A DNA stretch of 44,282 bases from Candidatus Omnitrophota bacterium (GTDB lineage Bacteria; Omnitrophota; Gorgyraeia; Duberdicusellales; 4484-171), in the NCBI GenBank assembly GCA_021735105.1, contig JAIPHS010000002.1:1-44282 (forward strand). The letters are read 5' to 3'. Both the position numbers and the translations under genes were made by a program. Shown piece by piece: positions 1-8,738 of this stretch. Numbering within the stretch: position 1 is the stretch's first letter; every line of letters begins with the position of its first letter. The notes beneath the pieces were generated by a model. That model ran no database searches and had not been told where the DNA came from. It was given only the letters and a program-made list of their open reading frames with translations.

Positions 1-2
1 AA

Positions 3-125
3 ATAGTGTTTTTTTTGAGGTCATCAAGCGCTGTCTATGTATTTAGACTGCAAGAAAAAGAGATAGCAAAAAAAATAAAAAAGGAATTCCCAAACATTAA
101 AGAAATAAAAATAGAGGTTGAATAA
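3..125 (+). CDS. DUF721/DciA-like protein, C-terminal fragment
   Basis: An open frame enters from the left edge and stops at 123-125, directly before the gyrB ATG. It reads IVFFLRSSSAVYVFRLQEKE and ends in KEIKIEVE. The hydrophobic strand followed by a Ser-Ser-Ala-x-x-x-x-x-L-x-x-x-E stretch and a final V/I-K-x-I-x-x-x-V strand resembles the C-terminus of DUF721 proteins. That family includes DciA, which helps load the replicative helicase. A DUF721 gene just upstream of gyrB is a common bacterial arrangement, and the zero-base junction suggests translational coupling. Only about 40 residues are visible, so the identification rests on a short match plus position. Confidence 0.6.
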   Translation: MVFFLRSSSAVYVFRLQEKEIAKKIKKEFPNIKEIKIEVE

Positions 126-2480
126 ATGAGCCCCAAAAAACAAAAATATAACGCAACAACCATACAGGTTTTAGGAGGCATAGAGGCGGTTAGAAAAAGG
201 CCGGCTATGTATATCGGGGATACAAGCACCCGGGGGCTGCACCATCTTGTCTATGAGGTGGTAGATAACTCAGTTGATGAGGCTACAGCCGGCCATTGTG
301 ATCAAATTAATGTTGTCGTTCATCCTGACGGGAGTGTATCTGTGGAAGACAACGGAAGGGGAATACCAACAGATACTCATAAAAAACTAAAAAAACCCGC
401 CCTTGAAGTTGTGCTTACCACTCTTCATGCCGGGGGTAAGTTTGATCATAAAGCATATAAGGTTAGCGGGGGGCTACACGGGGTAGGTGTTAGTTGTGTT
501 AACGCATTAAGTGAATGGCTTGAAGTTGAGGTTAAAAGAGAGGGCAAAGTTTTTCACCAAACCTTTGAACGGGGCCATCCTAAAACGAAAATCAAAAAAA
601 TAGGTAAAACCAAAAAAACCGGAACAAAAATAACTTTTAAACCAGATCCGGAGATATTTTCTGAAAGTGAATTTTCTTTTGATATTCTTTCCAAAAGATT
701 AAGAGAGTTGGCGTTTCTTAATAAAAATGTAAAAATATTTTTAAAAGACGAAACCAACGACAAGGAAGCGGCTTTTAAATTTAGTGGAGGAATCGTTTCT
801 TTTGTAGACTATCTAAACCGGAATAAAAACTCAATCCACAAAAAAATAATTTATTTTAATAGCAAAAAAGAAGATGTTGAGGTTGAAGGAGCCCTTCAAT
901 ACAACGAGGGGTATAAACAAAATATATTTTCATTTGCAAATAATATAAATACCTTAGAAGGGGGGACCCATCTCACCGGCTTTAAAACTGCTTTAACCAG
1001 AGCTATAAATTTATCAGCTAAAGAAAAAAAATCTTCAAAAAATATGAGCAACATTTCGGGAGATGACGCCCGGGAAGGGTTATGTGCTGTGATCAGCGTG
1101 AAAGTTTCTAACCCTCAATTTGAAGGGCAAACAAAAACAAAATTAGGAAATTCTGAGGTTGAGGGTTTAGTAAACTCTATAGCTTTTGAAGCGTTATCTT
1201 CTTTTTTTGAACAAAACCCATCAGTTGTAAATAAAATACTAAAAAAAGCTATGCTTGCCGCACAGGCAAGAGCAGCGGCTAAAAAAGCAAGAGAAATTAC
1301 CAGAAGAAAAGGGGCTTTAGATAGCGCTAATTTGCCTGGGAAATTAGCAGATTGTGCTGAAAAAGATCCTGCCTTTGCCGAAATCTACATAGTTGAGGGG
1401 GAGTCCGCCGGAGGTTCAGCCAAACAGGCCCGAGATAGAAACTTTCAGGCTATCTTGCCAATAAAGGGAAAGATTTTAAATGTAGGTAAGGCAAGGCTTG
1501 ATAAGGTATTATCAAGCCAAGAAGTAAAAACTATAATTTCAGCCTTAGGGAGTGGAATTGGAGAAGAACTTAATTTAGACAAACTACGCTATCATAAGAT
1601 AATCATTATGGCTGATGCCGATGTTGACGGGTCTCATATTCGAACCTTAATTTTGACTCTTTTTTACCGCTATATGCTTCCGCTCATAGAAGAAGGGAAA
1701 ATATATATTGCTCAGCCTCCTCTCTATAGAATAAAAAAAAGAAGGCATCAAGAATATATTCATACTGAAAAAGAAATGAATAGGATGATTCTTTCTCTGG
1801 GGACAGAGGTATCCGAACTTGAGATAAAAAACAACAAAAAGAAAAAAATAACCACAAAAGACCTTGAGGAAATAATTCAGAATTTAATAGCGATTGAAAA
1901 GTTGGAATTATTATTAGAAAGAAAAGGGGTGCCTTTTGCTGAATATTTGGAGGCAGTCGACCAAAAAAAAAGCAAGTATCCAGCTTATAAAATTAACAAT
2001 GGCCAACAATCAACATTTGTGCTGGATGAAAAAAAACTTTTATCTTTTGGGGAGTTGGAAGAACTAGACCATATAGAGATTTTTGAATCTCACCAAATTA
2101 AAAAAATTGATTTGTCTTTGTTAAAAAAAGGGGTATCCCTTAAAGATTATTACCCCGGTAAAAAAGATAATTTTATCTTAGTAGATAAAGATAGCGGCAA
2201 TCAGCATAAATGTAAAGGCCTAAAACAGGTTTTACAATTGATTAGGAGTCTTGCGACCAAAGGAATGCACTTACAGCGGTACAAAGGTTTAGGAGAGATG
2301 AATCCTGATCAACTTTGGGAAAGTACAATGAACCCAGAAAAGAGGGCTTTAGTCAGGGTGGCTTTAGAAGATGCGGTTGAAGCTGATAGAATTTTTACCA
2401 TTCTTATGGGGGCGCAAGCCCAACCGAGGAAAGAGTTTATTCAAGCCCATGCTCATCAAGTTAGAAATATAGATGTGTAA
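126..2480 (+). CDS. gyrB: DNA gyrase subunit B
   Basis: ATPase subunit of type IIA topoisomerase, which with GyrA introduces negative supercoils. Visible motifs: the GHKL ATPase with the catalytic Glu in YEVVDNSVDEA (E44) and EDNGRGIP (D75), a Gly-rich lid GGLHGVG near 117, the TOPRIM Glu in VEGESAGGSA near 423, the acidic metal site DADVDGSH near 496, and the C-terminal QRYKGLGEMNPDQLW near 716. At 784 residues it is of the longer, Gram-negative type, with a roughly 140-residue insert between TOPRIM and the C-terminal tail (about 560-700). The ATG directly follows the stop of the upstream gene. gyrA follows after a 49-base gap filled by a heptamer repeat. Confidence 0.97.
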   Translation: MSPKKQKYNATTIQVLGGIEAVRKRPAMYIGDTSTRGLHHLVYEVVDNSVDEATAGHCDQINVVVHPDGSVSVEDNGRGIPTDTHKKLKKPALEVVLTTLHAGGKFDHKAYKVSGGLHGVGVSCVNALSEWLEVEVKREGKVFHQTFERGHPKTKIKKIGKTKKTGTKITFKPDPEIFSESEFSFDILSKRLRELAFLNKNVKIFLKDETNDKEAAFKFSGGIVSFVDYLNRNKNSIHKKIIYFNSKKEDVEVEGALQYNEGYKQNIFSFANNINTLEGGTHLTGFKTALTRAINLSAKEKKSSKNMSNISGDDAREGLCAVISVKVSNPQFEGQTKTKLGNSEVEGLVNSIAFEALSSFFEQNPSVVNKILKKAMLAAQARAAAKKAREITRRKGALDSANLPGKLADCAEKDPAFAEIYIVEGESAGGSAKQARDRNFQAILPIKGKILNVGKARLDKVLSSQEVKTIISALGSGIGEELNLDKLRYHKIIIMADADVDGSHIRTLILTLFYRYMLPLIEEGKIYIAQPPLYRIKKRRHQEYIHTEKEMNRMILSLGTEVSELEIKNNKKKKITTKDLEEIIQNLIAIEKLELLLERKGVPFAEYLEAVDQKKSKYPAYKINNGQQSTFVLDEKKLLSFGELEELDHIEIFESHQIKKIDLSLLKKGVSLKDYYPGKKDNFILVDKDSGNQHKCKGLKQVLQLIRSLATKGMHLQRYKGLGEMNPDQLWESTMNPEKRALVRVALEDAVEADRIFTILMGAQAQPRKEFIQAHAHQVRNIDV

Positions 2481-2526
2481 AGATAGAAGATAGAAGTTAG
2501 AAGATAGAAGATAGAAGATAGAAGTT
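2481..2526 (+). repeat. Tandem heptamer array between gyrB and gyrA
   Basis: Starting one base after the gyrB stop, the unit AGATAGA repeats six times in strict 7-bp phase; the third copy is AGTTAGA, and a trailing AGTT ends three bases before the gyrA ATG. The array fills practically the whole intergenic space and must contain or replace the gyrA ribosome-binding region. Only weak GAAG-like purine stretches are available as Shine-Dalgarno sequence. All words have one orientation, so no hairpin is expected here. Confidence 0.9.
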
Positions 2527-2529
2527 ATT

Positions 2530-4971
2530 ATGGAACAAAAATATAACGAAAAAATTACTACCAAATTCTTAGAAGAAGAAATGAAGGAGTCATATCTTGC
2601 TTATGCGATGAGTGTCATCGTAAGCAGGGCCTTGCCTGATATAAGAGACGGCCTTAAACCGGTGCAGCGAAGAATACTTTATGGCATGGATGGACTGCAC
2701 CTGCGTTATAACCAATCTTATAAAAAAAGTGCCAGGGTGGTGGGGGAGGTTTTAGGAAAATACCATCCTCATGGGGATTCATCAGTTTATGATGCTTTAG
2801 TAAGAATGGCTCAGGATTTCTCTCTTCGCTATCCTTTAGCAGACGGCCAAGGAAATTTTGGTTCAATAGATGGAGATCCGGCTGCCGCCATGCGTTATTC
2901 AGAGTGCCGGATGGCCAAAGCCTCAGATTATATACTTCAAGATATTGAGAAAAAGACTGTTAACTTTTTTCCTAACTTTGACAATTCTCTTCAAGAGCCC
3001 GAGGTGCTTCCTTCAGTTTTTCCTAATCTTATTTGCAATGGAGCCAGTGGCATTGCAGTGGGGATGTCAACTAATATTCCGCCCCATAATTTAGGGGAAA
3101 TTTGTGATGCATTGATTTATCTGGTTGATAATCCCGACGCTTCAGTAAAAAAACTTCATAAATATATAAAAGGGCCTGATTTTCCTACCGGGGGTATTAT
3201 TTGCGGCAAAACAGGTATATTGGAGATGTATAAAAAAGGAAGAGGCAAACTTACCGTAAGAGCCCGTGCCAGCATAGAAAAAGAAAAAAATAGAGAGTAT
3301 ATTGTAATTACCGAAATTCCTTATCAATTGAATAAGACCACTCTTTTAGAACAAATAGCTAATATTATTAATAAAGGAAGAGTGGAAGGGGCCTCTGACC
3401 TAAGAGATGAGTCGGATAGAGACGGGATAAGGGTTGTTATTGAGTTAAAAAGAGGGGCTCAAGCAGAAATAATTTTAAATCAATTATATAAACATACCAG
3501 CATGGAGACAACTTTCGGGGCTATATTTTTAGCCCTAGTTAACCGGACCCCGCAGATGCTTAGCTTAAAAGATATGCTGGCTCATCATATAACCTTTCGC
3601 AGGGAAGTTATTGTTCGGCGCACTAAATTCTTATTGGAAAAAGCTGAAAAAAGAGCTCATATATTAGAAGGTTTAAAAATCGCTTTAAATAATTTAGATA
3701 AAATAATAAAGATAATCAAAAAATCTAAAGATCCGGCTGCTGCTGAAAAAACTTTAATTAAAGAATTTAAATTAACTCATGTGCAGGCCCAAGCCATCTT
3801 ACAAATGCAACTGCAGAGGCTTTGCGCCCTTGAGCGAAAAAAAATAGATCAAGAGTATGGAGAACTTTTAAAAACAATTGAGTATCTTAAAAGTATTCTT
3901 TCTTCACAAAAAAAACAAGAAAAATTAATTAAAGATGAAGTCAAAGAAATAAAAGAAAAATTTGCTGATCCGCGCCGGACAGATATTGTGGCTGAAAGAG
4001 AAGAAATAGAAGTAGAAGATTTAATTGTTGAAGAAGATATGGTTATAGCGATAAGCCGGCTTGGCTACATAAAAAGAATGCCGATTGCTACCTATAGGCA
4101 TCAAAAAAGAGGCGGCCGGGGAGTTACTGCGATGTCAACGGGAGATACTGATTTTGTTCAACATCTTTTTATTGCCTCAAGCAAAGACACGCTTTTAATT
4201 TTTACCAACGAAGGAAAAACTTATCCGTTAAAAACTTATGAGGTTCCGCAAGGCTCGCGAACATCCAAGGGGCGAGCTATTGTTAATGTCTTAAAGCTAA
4301 AAAATAATGTTCAAACTACCGCTGTTTTGTCGGTAAAAGAATTTGGTTCAAAATCTTTTATTCTTATGGCAACCCAGAACGGAATGGTGAAAAGATGTTC
4401 TTTAGAGCTATTTGCTCACGCGCGCAAAAGTGGAATTATTGCAATAAGCCTAAAAAAAGAAGATAAACTTATCGGAGTTCAGTTGTTAACCGAACAAGAC
4501 GATGTAGTGCTTGCAACCAAAAAAGGATTATCAATCCGTTTTGCAGCCAAGCAAGCTAGAGCTACCGGACGGCAATCTCAAGGAGTCCGCGGGATTAAAT
4601 TGGCTAAATCAGATATAGTTTTAGGGATGGGAGTTGTAGAGCCAAGCCTTAAGACTGATGATTTGTTTCTTTTAACTGCCACTGAAAAAGGGTTTGCAAA
4701 AAGAACTCAAATCAAGGGGTACAGAAGCCAATCAAGGGGCGGTAAGGGAATAATTAATATAAAACTTTCTTCTAAGCTGGGAGAAGTGAAAGGAATACTT
4801 TTGGTTCACAGCCAAGATCAAGTAATGTATATTACTCAAAAAGGAATATTGATTAGAACTAAAGTAGGCGATATTCGTATGTCGGGGCGGTCAACCCAGG
4901 GGGTAAAGGTTATAAATCTGGGCCAACAAGATAAACTTGCTGCTATTGCTCATGTTGTACCCGGCAGTTAA
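2530..4971 (+). CDS. gyrA: DNA gyrase subunit A
   Basis: Breakage-reunion subunit of gyrase. The catalytic tyrosine is Y123 in AAAMRYSECRM. The quinolone-pocket sequence YHPHGDSSVYD keeps the usual Ser (S84) and acidic residue (D88), the sensitive-type state by comparison with E. coli S83/D87. The C-terminal beta-pinwheel has repeated GxxxR blades and a GyrA-box variant QSRGGKG near residue 736 (canonical QRRGGKG), which favours GyrA over ParC. At 813 residues the length is normal. It is probably co-transcribed with gyrB. The start codon is preceded by a heptamer array rather than a clear ribosome-binding site. Confidence 0.96.
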   Translation: MEQKYNEKITTKFLEEEMKESYLAYAMSVIVSRALPDIRDGLKPVQRRILYGMDGLHLRYNQSYKKSARVVGEVLGKYHPHGDSSVYDALVRMAQDFSLRYPLADGQGNFGSIDGDPAAAMRYSECRMAKASDYILQDIEKKTVNFFPNFDNSLQEPEVLPSVFPNLICNGASGIAVGMSTNIPPHNLGEICDALIYLVDNPDASVKKLHKYIKGPDFPTGGIICGKTGILEMYKKGRGKLTVRARASIEKEKNREYIVITEIPYQLNKTTLLEQIANIINKGRVEGASDLRDESDRDGIRVVIELKRGAQAEIILNQLYKHTSMETTFGAIFLALVNRTPQMLSLKDMLAHHITFRREVIVRRTKFLLEKAEKRAHILEGLKIALNNLDKIIKIIKKSKDPAAAEKTLIKEFKLTHVQAQAILQMQLQRLCALERKKIDQEYGELLKTIEYLKSILSSQKKQEKLIKDEVKEIKEKFADPRRTDIVAEREEIEVEDLIVEEDMVIAISRLGYIKRMPIATYRHQKRGGRGVTAMSTGDTDFVQHLFIASSKDTLLIFTNEGKTYPLKTYEVPQGSRTSKGRAIVNVLKLKNNVQTTAVLSVKEFGSKSFILMATQNGMVKRCSLELFAHARKSGIIAISLKKEDKLIGVQLLTEQDDVVLATKKGLSIRFAAKQARATGRQSQGVRGIKLAKSDIVLGMGVVEPSLKTDDLFLLTATEKGFAKRTQIKGYRSQSRGGKGIINIKLSSKLGEVKGILLVHSQDQVMYITQKGILIRTKVGDIRMSGRSTQGVKVINLGQQDKLAAIAHVVPGS

Positions 4972-4991
4972 TTGCAAATCAGGAAAATCCA

Positions 4992-5019
4992 TTGACATTT
5001 TAGAAATAAAACTTACAAT
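4992..5019 (+). promoter_or_regulatory. Sigma-70-type promoter for tRNA-Glu
   Basis: TTGACA at 4992-4997 and TACAAT at 5014-5019 are separated by 16 bases. The -10 element ends nine bases before the mature tRNA 5' end, a usual distance for a tRNA promoter. Confidence 0.75.
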
Positions 5020-5028
5020 TATGGCATT

Positions 5029-5103
5029 GTCCCCATCGTCTAGTCTGGTCTAGGACACGGGCCTTTCGAGCCTGCGGCGCCGGTTCAAATCCGGCTGGGG
5101 ACG
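5029..5103 (+). tRNA. tRNA-Glu (TTC)
   Basis: A full cloverleaf can be drawn. The acceptor stem GTCCCCA pairs with TGGGGAC, the anticodon stem CGGGC/GCCTG closes the loop CTTTCGA (anticodon TTC), and the T arm is GCCGG-TTCAAAT-CCGGC, with discriminator G. CCA is not encoded. Seven T residues follow directly, a plausible termination signal. Confidence 0.95.
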
Positions 5104-5152
5104 TTTTTTTAATGGCCTATAGCATAACAAAGAATCAAGAACTAGCTCACCC

Positions 5153-5602
5153 ATGCAAAACAATAAGCAACAAAAAAACCCTAAAGGAATTTTGATTTTA
5201 GGAATATTGATTATTGTGTTTGGGGTTCTCTCATTAATTAATTATTTTACTCTAAATTACAATCATTACACAGATTCTTTAGAAAAAATAGGGCAAGGAA
5301 AAATTGGCTCACAATTTAATCAAAGCCAAGTAAAAACGGCTAATAATATATCTTTAATATTTTCAATCTTTCTTTTACTTTCCGGATTAGGCATTCTTTA
5401 TCGCAAAGAAATAGCCAGAAAAGTTATGGTTTGGTTTTCGGCGTTTATTATTGTTCTTTTTGTTTTGGCGGCCATCTTGCAGCCAAGCTCTATAATTTTT
5501 GCCTTTCCTCAGTTTTTATTTTTTTCTCTAATTGCTCTTTATTTTACTAACAAAAACATAAAAGAATTCTTTTATAAAAAAAATAATCATTCAAAAAGAT
5601 AA
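5153..5602 (+). CDS. Small four-helix membrane protein, unknown function
   Basis: 149 residues. Four hydrophobic segments are visible at about 12-32, 65-83, 92-110 and 114-132, with a polar loop (about 35-62) between the first two and a Lys-rich C-terminus (IKEFFYKKNNHSKR). No signature motif was recognised. Its stop overlaps the start of glmS by one base (TAATG), so the two are translationally coupled and probably co-transcribed from somewhere after the tRNA-Glu terminator. No strong Shine-Dalgarno precedes the ATG. It is likely an inner-membrane protein; nothing in the sequence points to a specific role. Confidence 0.75.
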   Translation: MQNNKQQKNPKGILILGILIIVFGVLSLINYFTLNYNHYTDSLEKIGQGKIGSQFNQSQVKTANNISLIFSIFLLLSGLGILYRKEIARKVMVWFSAFIIVLFVLAAILQPSSIIFAFPQFLFFSLIALYFTNKNIKEFFYKKNNHSKR

Positions 5603-7431
5603 TGTGCGGCATTTTTGGATATAGAGGAAAAGACCTTCAGCTTGTTTACCTTTTAGAGGGATTAAAAAAGTTAGAATATCGCGGTTATGATTCTTGCGGA
5701 GTCATTGCTTATAATTTGGGTAAGTTTCTTTGCAAAAAGAATTCCGGGAAAATAGAAGAGCTAAAAGAAAGTTTAACTGACAAGTTAAACAATAAATATT
5801 CTTCTGCCTTGCTCCATACCCGTTGGGCTACTCACGGCAAACCAATCAAATTAAATGCTCATCCCCACAAAAGTTCTAAGAAAAACATTCATGTTGTTCA
5901 TAATGGAATTATAGAAAATTATCTTGAGTTAAAAAAGAAGTTAAAGAAAAAAGGGTATAAATTTAAAAGTGATACAGATTCAGAAATAACGGCCAATTTA
6001 ATTGCTAGTTTTTATAAAGGGTCAATAGAGGAAGCTGTTTTTTCTGCGGTAAAGAAACTTAAAGGGGCTTTTGCCTTAGGTGTTTTATCTGAGTTTGAGC
6101 CGGATAAAATTATAGCGGTTCGTCACAAAAGCCCGCTTTTGATTGGGGCCGCGGCTGAAGGTTTTTTTCTTGCTTCAGACCTGCCGGCCATAGTTTCGCT
6201 GGCCAAGGAGGCGGTTTATCTAAAAGAAAAACAAATTGCTGTGCTGAGTGCAGAAAAAATTAAGCTTTATGATTTTAACGGAAAAAGAGCGAAAGTAAAC
6301 AAGGAGAAGATAAACATAAAGACGGTATCAACCAACAAAAAAGGTTTTAAGCACTTTATGCTTAAAGAAATTTACCAACAACCAAAAGTGCTAAGAGATA
6401 CTCTAGACATCTATACTAAAAATAATCAAATTAATTTTGGCCAGCTAAAATTAACTAAAAAATACCTAAAGGGAGTAAAGAATATTTTTATTACTGCCTG
6501 TGGTACAGCTTTTCACGCTGCCCATGTAACTAAATACTTTTTAGAAAGGCATACCAATATTAAAGTTGAAATTGATACTTCTTCAGAATTTCGTTACCGT
6601 GATTTTAATGTCAACAAAGGAGATTTATTTATTGCTATTTCTCAATCAGGAGAAACCGCAGACACTCTGGCCGCTTTAAAGAAGGCAAAAAAACGAAAAG
6701 CAAAAATATTATCAATTTGCAATGTTATCGGCTCCAGCCTAGCTAGAGAAAGTGATAGTTTTATCTATACCCCGGCCGGCCCGGAGATTGGCGTGGCTTC
6801 GACTAAAGCTTATACAACACAATTGATGTGCCTTTATCTATTCTGCCTGCATTTAGCCACCATAAAAAATACTATATCAAAAACAAATAAAAATAACATA
6901 TTAAAAGAATTATTTAAAATACCCCTTTATCAGAAAAAAATCTTAAGGCAAAACAAAAAAATAGCAATGATTGCCAAAAAGTTTTCAAAGGCGGGGTGTT
7001 TTCTTTTTTTAGGCAGAGGTATAAATTTTCCTTCTGCTTTAGAGGGAGCTCTTAAGTTAAAAGAAATATCCTATATTCCGGCTGAAGGCTATCCGGCCGG
7101 AGAGATGAAGCATGGGCCGATTGCTTTAATTGATGAATACCGTGCCGTAGTCTGTATTGCTCCGATGGATGATCTTCATGAAAAGATGGTTTCTAATTTA
7201 CAGGAGATAAAGGCGCGCAGAGGAAAAATTTTAGCAATAATTAATCCGGCTGACGCTGAAATTCCTTCTTTTTCAAATCAAATAATCTATATTCCCAAGC
7301 TTAAATTCCAAGAAATTTCACCTTTACTGGTAGTTGTGGCCTTGCAATTATTTGCTTATTCGGTAGCGAAAAATTTAGGAGCAGAAATAGACCAACCGCG
7401 CAATCTAGCTAAGTCGGTAACAGTCGAATAA
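5602..7431 (+). CDS. glmS: Glutamine--fructose-6-phosphate aminotransferase (isomerizing)
   Basis: Makes glucosamine-6-phosphate from fructose-6-phosphate and glutamine, the first committed step to UDP-GlcNAc for peptidoglycan and lipopolysaccharide. The N-terminal class II glutaminase starts MCGIFGY with nucleophile Cys2, followed by LHTRWATHG and HNGIIENY. Two SIS sugar-isomerase domains follow (ITACGTAFHAA, SQSGETADT, AEGYPAGEMKHGPIALI), and the C-terminus ends in KSVTVE as is typical. The length of 609 residues is standard. No glmS ribozyme is possible upstream, since the gene overlaps its predecessor by one base. rsmI begins immediately at the stop. Confidence 0.96.
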   Translation: MCGIFGYRGKDLQLVYLLEGLKKLEYRGYDSCGVIAYNLGKFLCKKNSGKIEELKESLTDKLNNKYSSALLHTRWATHGKPIKLNAHPHKSSKKNIHVVHNGIIENYLELKKKLKKKGYKFKSDTDSEITANLIASFYKGSIEEAVFSAVKKLKGAFALGVLSEFEPDKIIAVRHKSPLLIGAAAEGFFLASDLPAIVSLAKEAVYLKEKQIAVLSAEKIKLYDFNGKRAKVNKEKINIKTVSTNKKGFKHFMLKEIYQQPKVLRDTLDIYTKNNQINFGQLKLTKKYLKGVKNIFITACGTAFHAAHVTKYFLERHTNIKVEIDTSSEFRYRDFNVNKGDLFIAISQSGETADTLAALKKAKKRKAKILSICNVIGSSLARESDSFIYTPAGPEIGVASTKAYTTQLMCLYLFCLHLATIKNTISKTNKNNILKELFKIPLYQKKILRQNKKIAMIAKKFSKAGCFLFLGRGINFPSALEGALKLKEISYIPAEGYPAGEMKHGPIALIDEYRAVVCIAPMDDLHEKMVSNLQEIKARRGKILAIINPADAEIPSFSNQIIYIPKLKFQEISPLLVVVALQLFAYSVAKNLGAEIDQPRNLAKSVTVE

Positions 7432-8094
7432 ATGTTATATATAATTCCAACTCCTATCGGGAATCGAGAAGATATAACCTTAAGGGCTATACGGATTTTA
7501 GAAGAGGTTGATTTTATTTTAGCCGAAGATACCCGTAAAACCGGCACTTTGTTAAAATATTTCAACATAAAAAATAAACTAATTAGTTTTTATGAACATA
7601 ATGAAACCAGGAAAACTTCTCAAGTTATAGATGAACTAGAAAAGGGCAAAAGTATTGCTTTAGTGTCAAGCGCCGGGACTCCTACTATTTCTGATCCGGG
7701 ATTTAAACTGGTAAGAGAGTGCAGGCAAAGAGCGATTGAAGTTACCTCTTTACCAGGGCCTTCCAGTATAATTACGGCACTTTCGGCTAGCAGCATAAGC
7801 TCAGACAAGTTTACTTTTTTTGGTTATTTGCCAAGGAAAAAGACGGCTCGGCTAAAATTTTTTTCTCAAATTTTAAATTGGCCGGCAACTTGTGTTTTTT
7901 TTGAATCTCCTTACCGTGTTTTGTCAACATTAAATGAGTTAGAGAAAGTTTTAGGAGATAGAAAAATAACGGTTTGCCGAGAGTTAACTAAAAAATTTGA
8001 AGAAATTTTTGAATCCGGCCTCAAAGAAGCAGCCGAGCATTTTAGTAAAAAGAAACCAAGAGGAGAATTCACTTTGGTCTTGTCCGCGGCTTGA
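7432..8094 (+). CDS. rsmI: 16S rRNA 2'-O-ribose methyltransferase RsmI, short form
   Basis: Methylates the 2'-OH of C1402 in 16S rRNA. It starts LYIIPTPIGNREDITLRAI and continues with LAEDTRKTGTLLKYF, the SAM-binding SSAGTPTISDPG and LPGPSSIITALSAS, all hallmarks of the tetrapyrrole-methylase-fold RsmI family. At 220 residues it stops soon after the core domain (KKPRGEFTLVLSAA). Family members such as E. coli RsmI are about 280 residues with an extra C-terminal helical domain, which is absent here. The ATG begins immediately after the glmS stop. Confidence 0.93.
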   Translation: MLYIIPTPIGNREDITLRAIRILEEVDFILAEDTRKTGTLLKYFNIKNKLISFYEHNETRKTSQVIDELEKGKSIALVSSAGTPTISDPGFKLVRECRQRAIEVTSLPGPSSIITALSASSISSDKFTFFGYLPRKKTARLKFFSQILNWPATCVFFESPYRVLSTLNELEKVLGDRKITVCRELTKKFEEIFESGLKEAAEHFSKKKPRGEFTLVLSAA

Positions 8095-8115
8095 TAGAGA
8101 GCTTATTTTTTATCC

Positions 8116-8144
8116 TTGACAGAAAAGAGCAAGCATAATAGTAT
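8116..8144 (+). promoter_or_regulatory. Probable promoter of the pyrR-pyrB-pyrC operon
   Basis: A perfect TTGACA at 8116-8121 is followed 17 bases later by TAGTAT (8139-8144). TATTAT at 8142-8147 is an alternative with a 20-base spacer. Transcription from here would give a leader of about 40 bases that contains little more than the PyrR-binding hairpin. Confidence 0.55.
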
Positions 8145-8159
8145 TATCCTAACCTTTAA

Positions 8160-8184
8160 GCTGGTCCAGCGAGGCCAGCAAGGA
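8160..8184 (+). promoter_or_regulatory. PyrR-binding RNA loop overlapping the pyrR ribosome-binding region
   Basis: GCTGG (8160-8164) pairs with CCAGC (8175-8179), enclosing TCCAGCGAGG. Core GGTCCAGCGAGGCC fits the conserved PyrR-recognition loop known from Bacillus pyr attenuators. The Shine-Dalgarno AAGGA (8180-8184) follows directly. There is no room for a downstream terminator before the ATG at 8190, so PyrR-UMP binding probably blocks ribosome access rather than acting by attenuation. Confidence 0.8.
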
Positions 8185-8189
8185 ATATT

Positions 8190-8738
8190 ATGAAAGATAA
8201 AAGCAAAGAAAAAACAGTTTTAACCTGCCAAGACATAGAAAAAACTCTTCTTAGGCTTTCTCATCAGGTCTTAGAAAAAAACTCAAACCCAAAAAAGATA
8301 GCTTTGGTTGGAATTCAAACCCGAGGGGTGCCTTTAGCTAGAAGAATAAAAACAATAATCGAGGGCATAAACAAGATAAGCCTGCCATTAGGGGAGCTTG
8401 ATATTACGCTTTACCGGGATGATTTAACCACAATCGGGCCAAATCCAGTAGTTAAAAAAACTGCTATTAATTTTGATATTCAAGGAAAAATAATAATTTT
8501 AGTTGATGATGTTTTATTCAGCGGCAGGACTATCCGGGCTGCGCTAGATCAGATTATGGATTTTGGCCGTCCTGATAAAATTCAACTTTTAGCCTTAGTA
8601 GACAGGGGCCATAGAGAACTTCCTTTTAGGGCTGATTTTGTTGGCAAGAATATTCCTACCGCAAAAGGACAAATTGTTGAGGTGAAGTTAAAGGAAATAG
8701 ATTCTCAAGATAAGGTAATTTTAAAAAAGAAAGAATAA
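8190..8738 (+). CDS. pyrR: PyrR: pyrimidine operon regulator / uracil phosphoribosyltransferase
   Basis: An RNA-binding repressor that senses UMP/UTP and usually also has uracil phosphoribosyltransferase activity. The PRPP-binding signature is LVDDVLFSGRTIRAALD (about residues 106-122); VGIQTRGVPLARRI near 46 and LVDRGHRELP near 147 are typical of PyrR. 182 residues, normal length. It heads an operon with pyrB (one-base overlap, ATG at 8738) and pyrC. Its own leader carries the PyrR loop, so the operon is likely autoregulated. The second pyr block at 15594-18019 has no such loop. Confidence 0.94.
   Translation: MKDKSKEKTVLTCQDIEKTLLRLSHQVLEKNSNPKKIALVGIQTRGVPLARRIKTIIEGINKISLPLGELDITLYRDDLTTIGPNPVVKKTAINFDIQGKIIILVDDVLFSGRTIRAALDQIMDFGRPDKIQLLALVDRGHRELPFRADFVGKNIPTAKGQIVEVKLKEIDSQDKVILKKKE

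Noticed and set aside
5104..5602. glmS ribozyme upstream of glmS
   Set aside because: The preceding coding frame overlaps the glmS start and no ribozyme core is visible.
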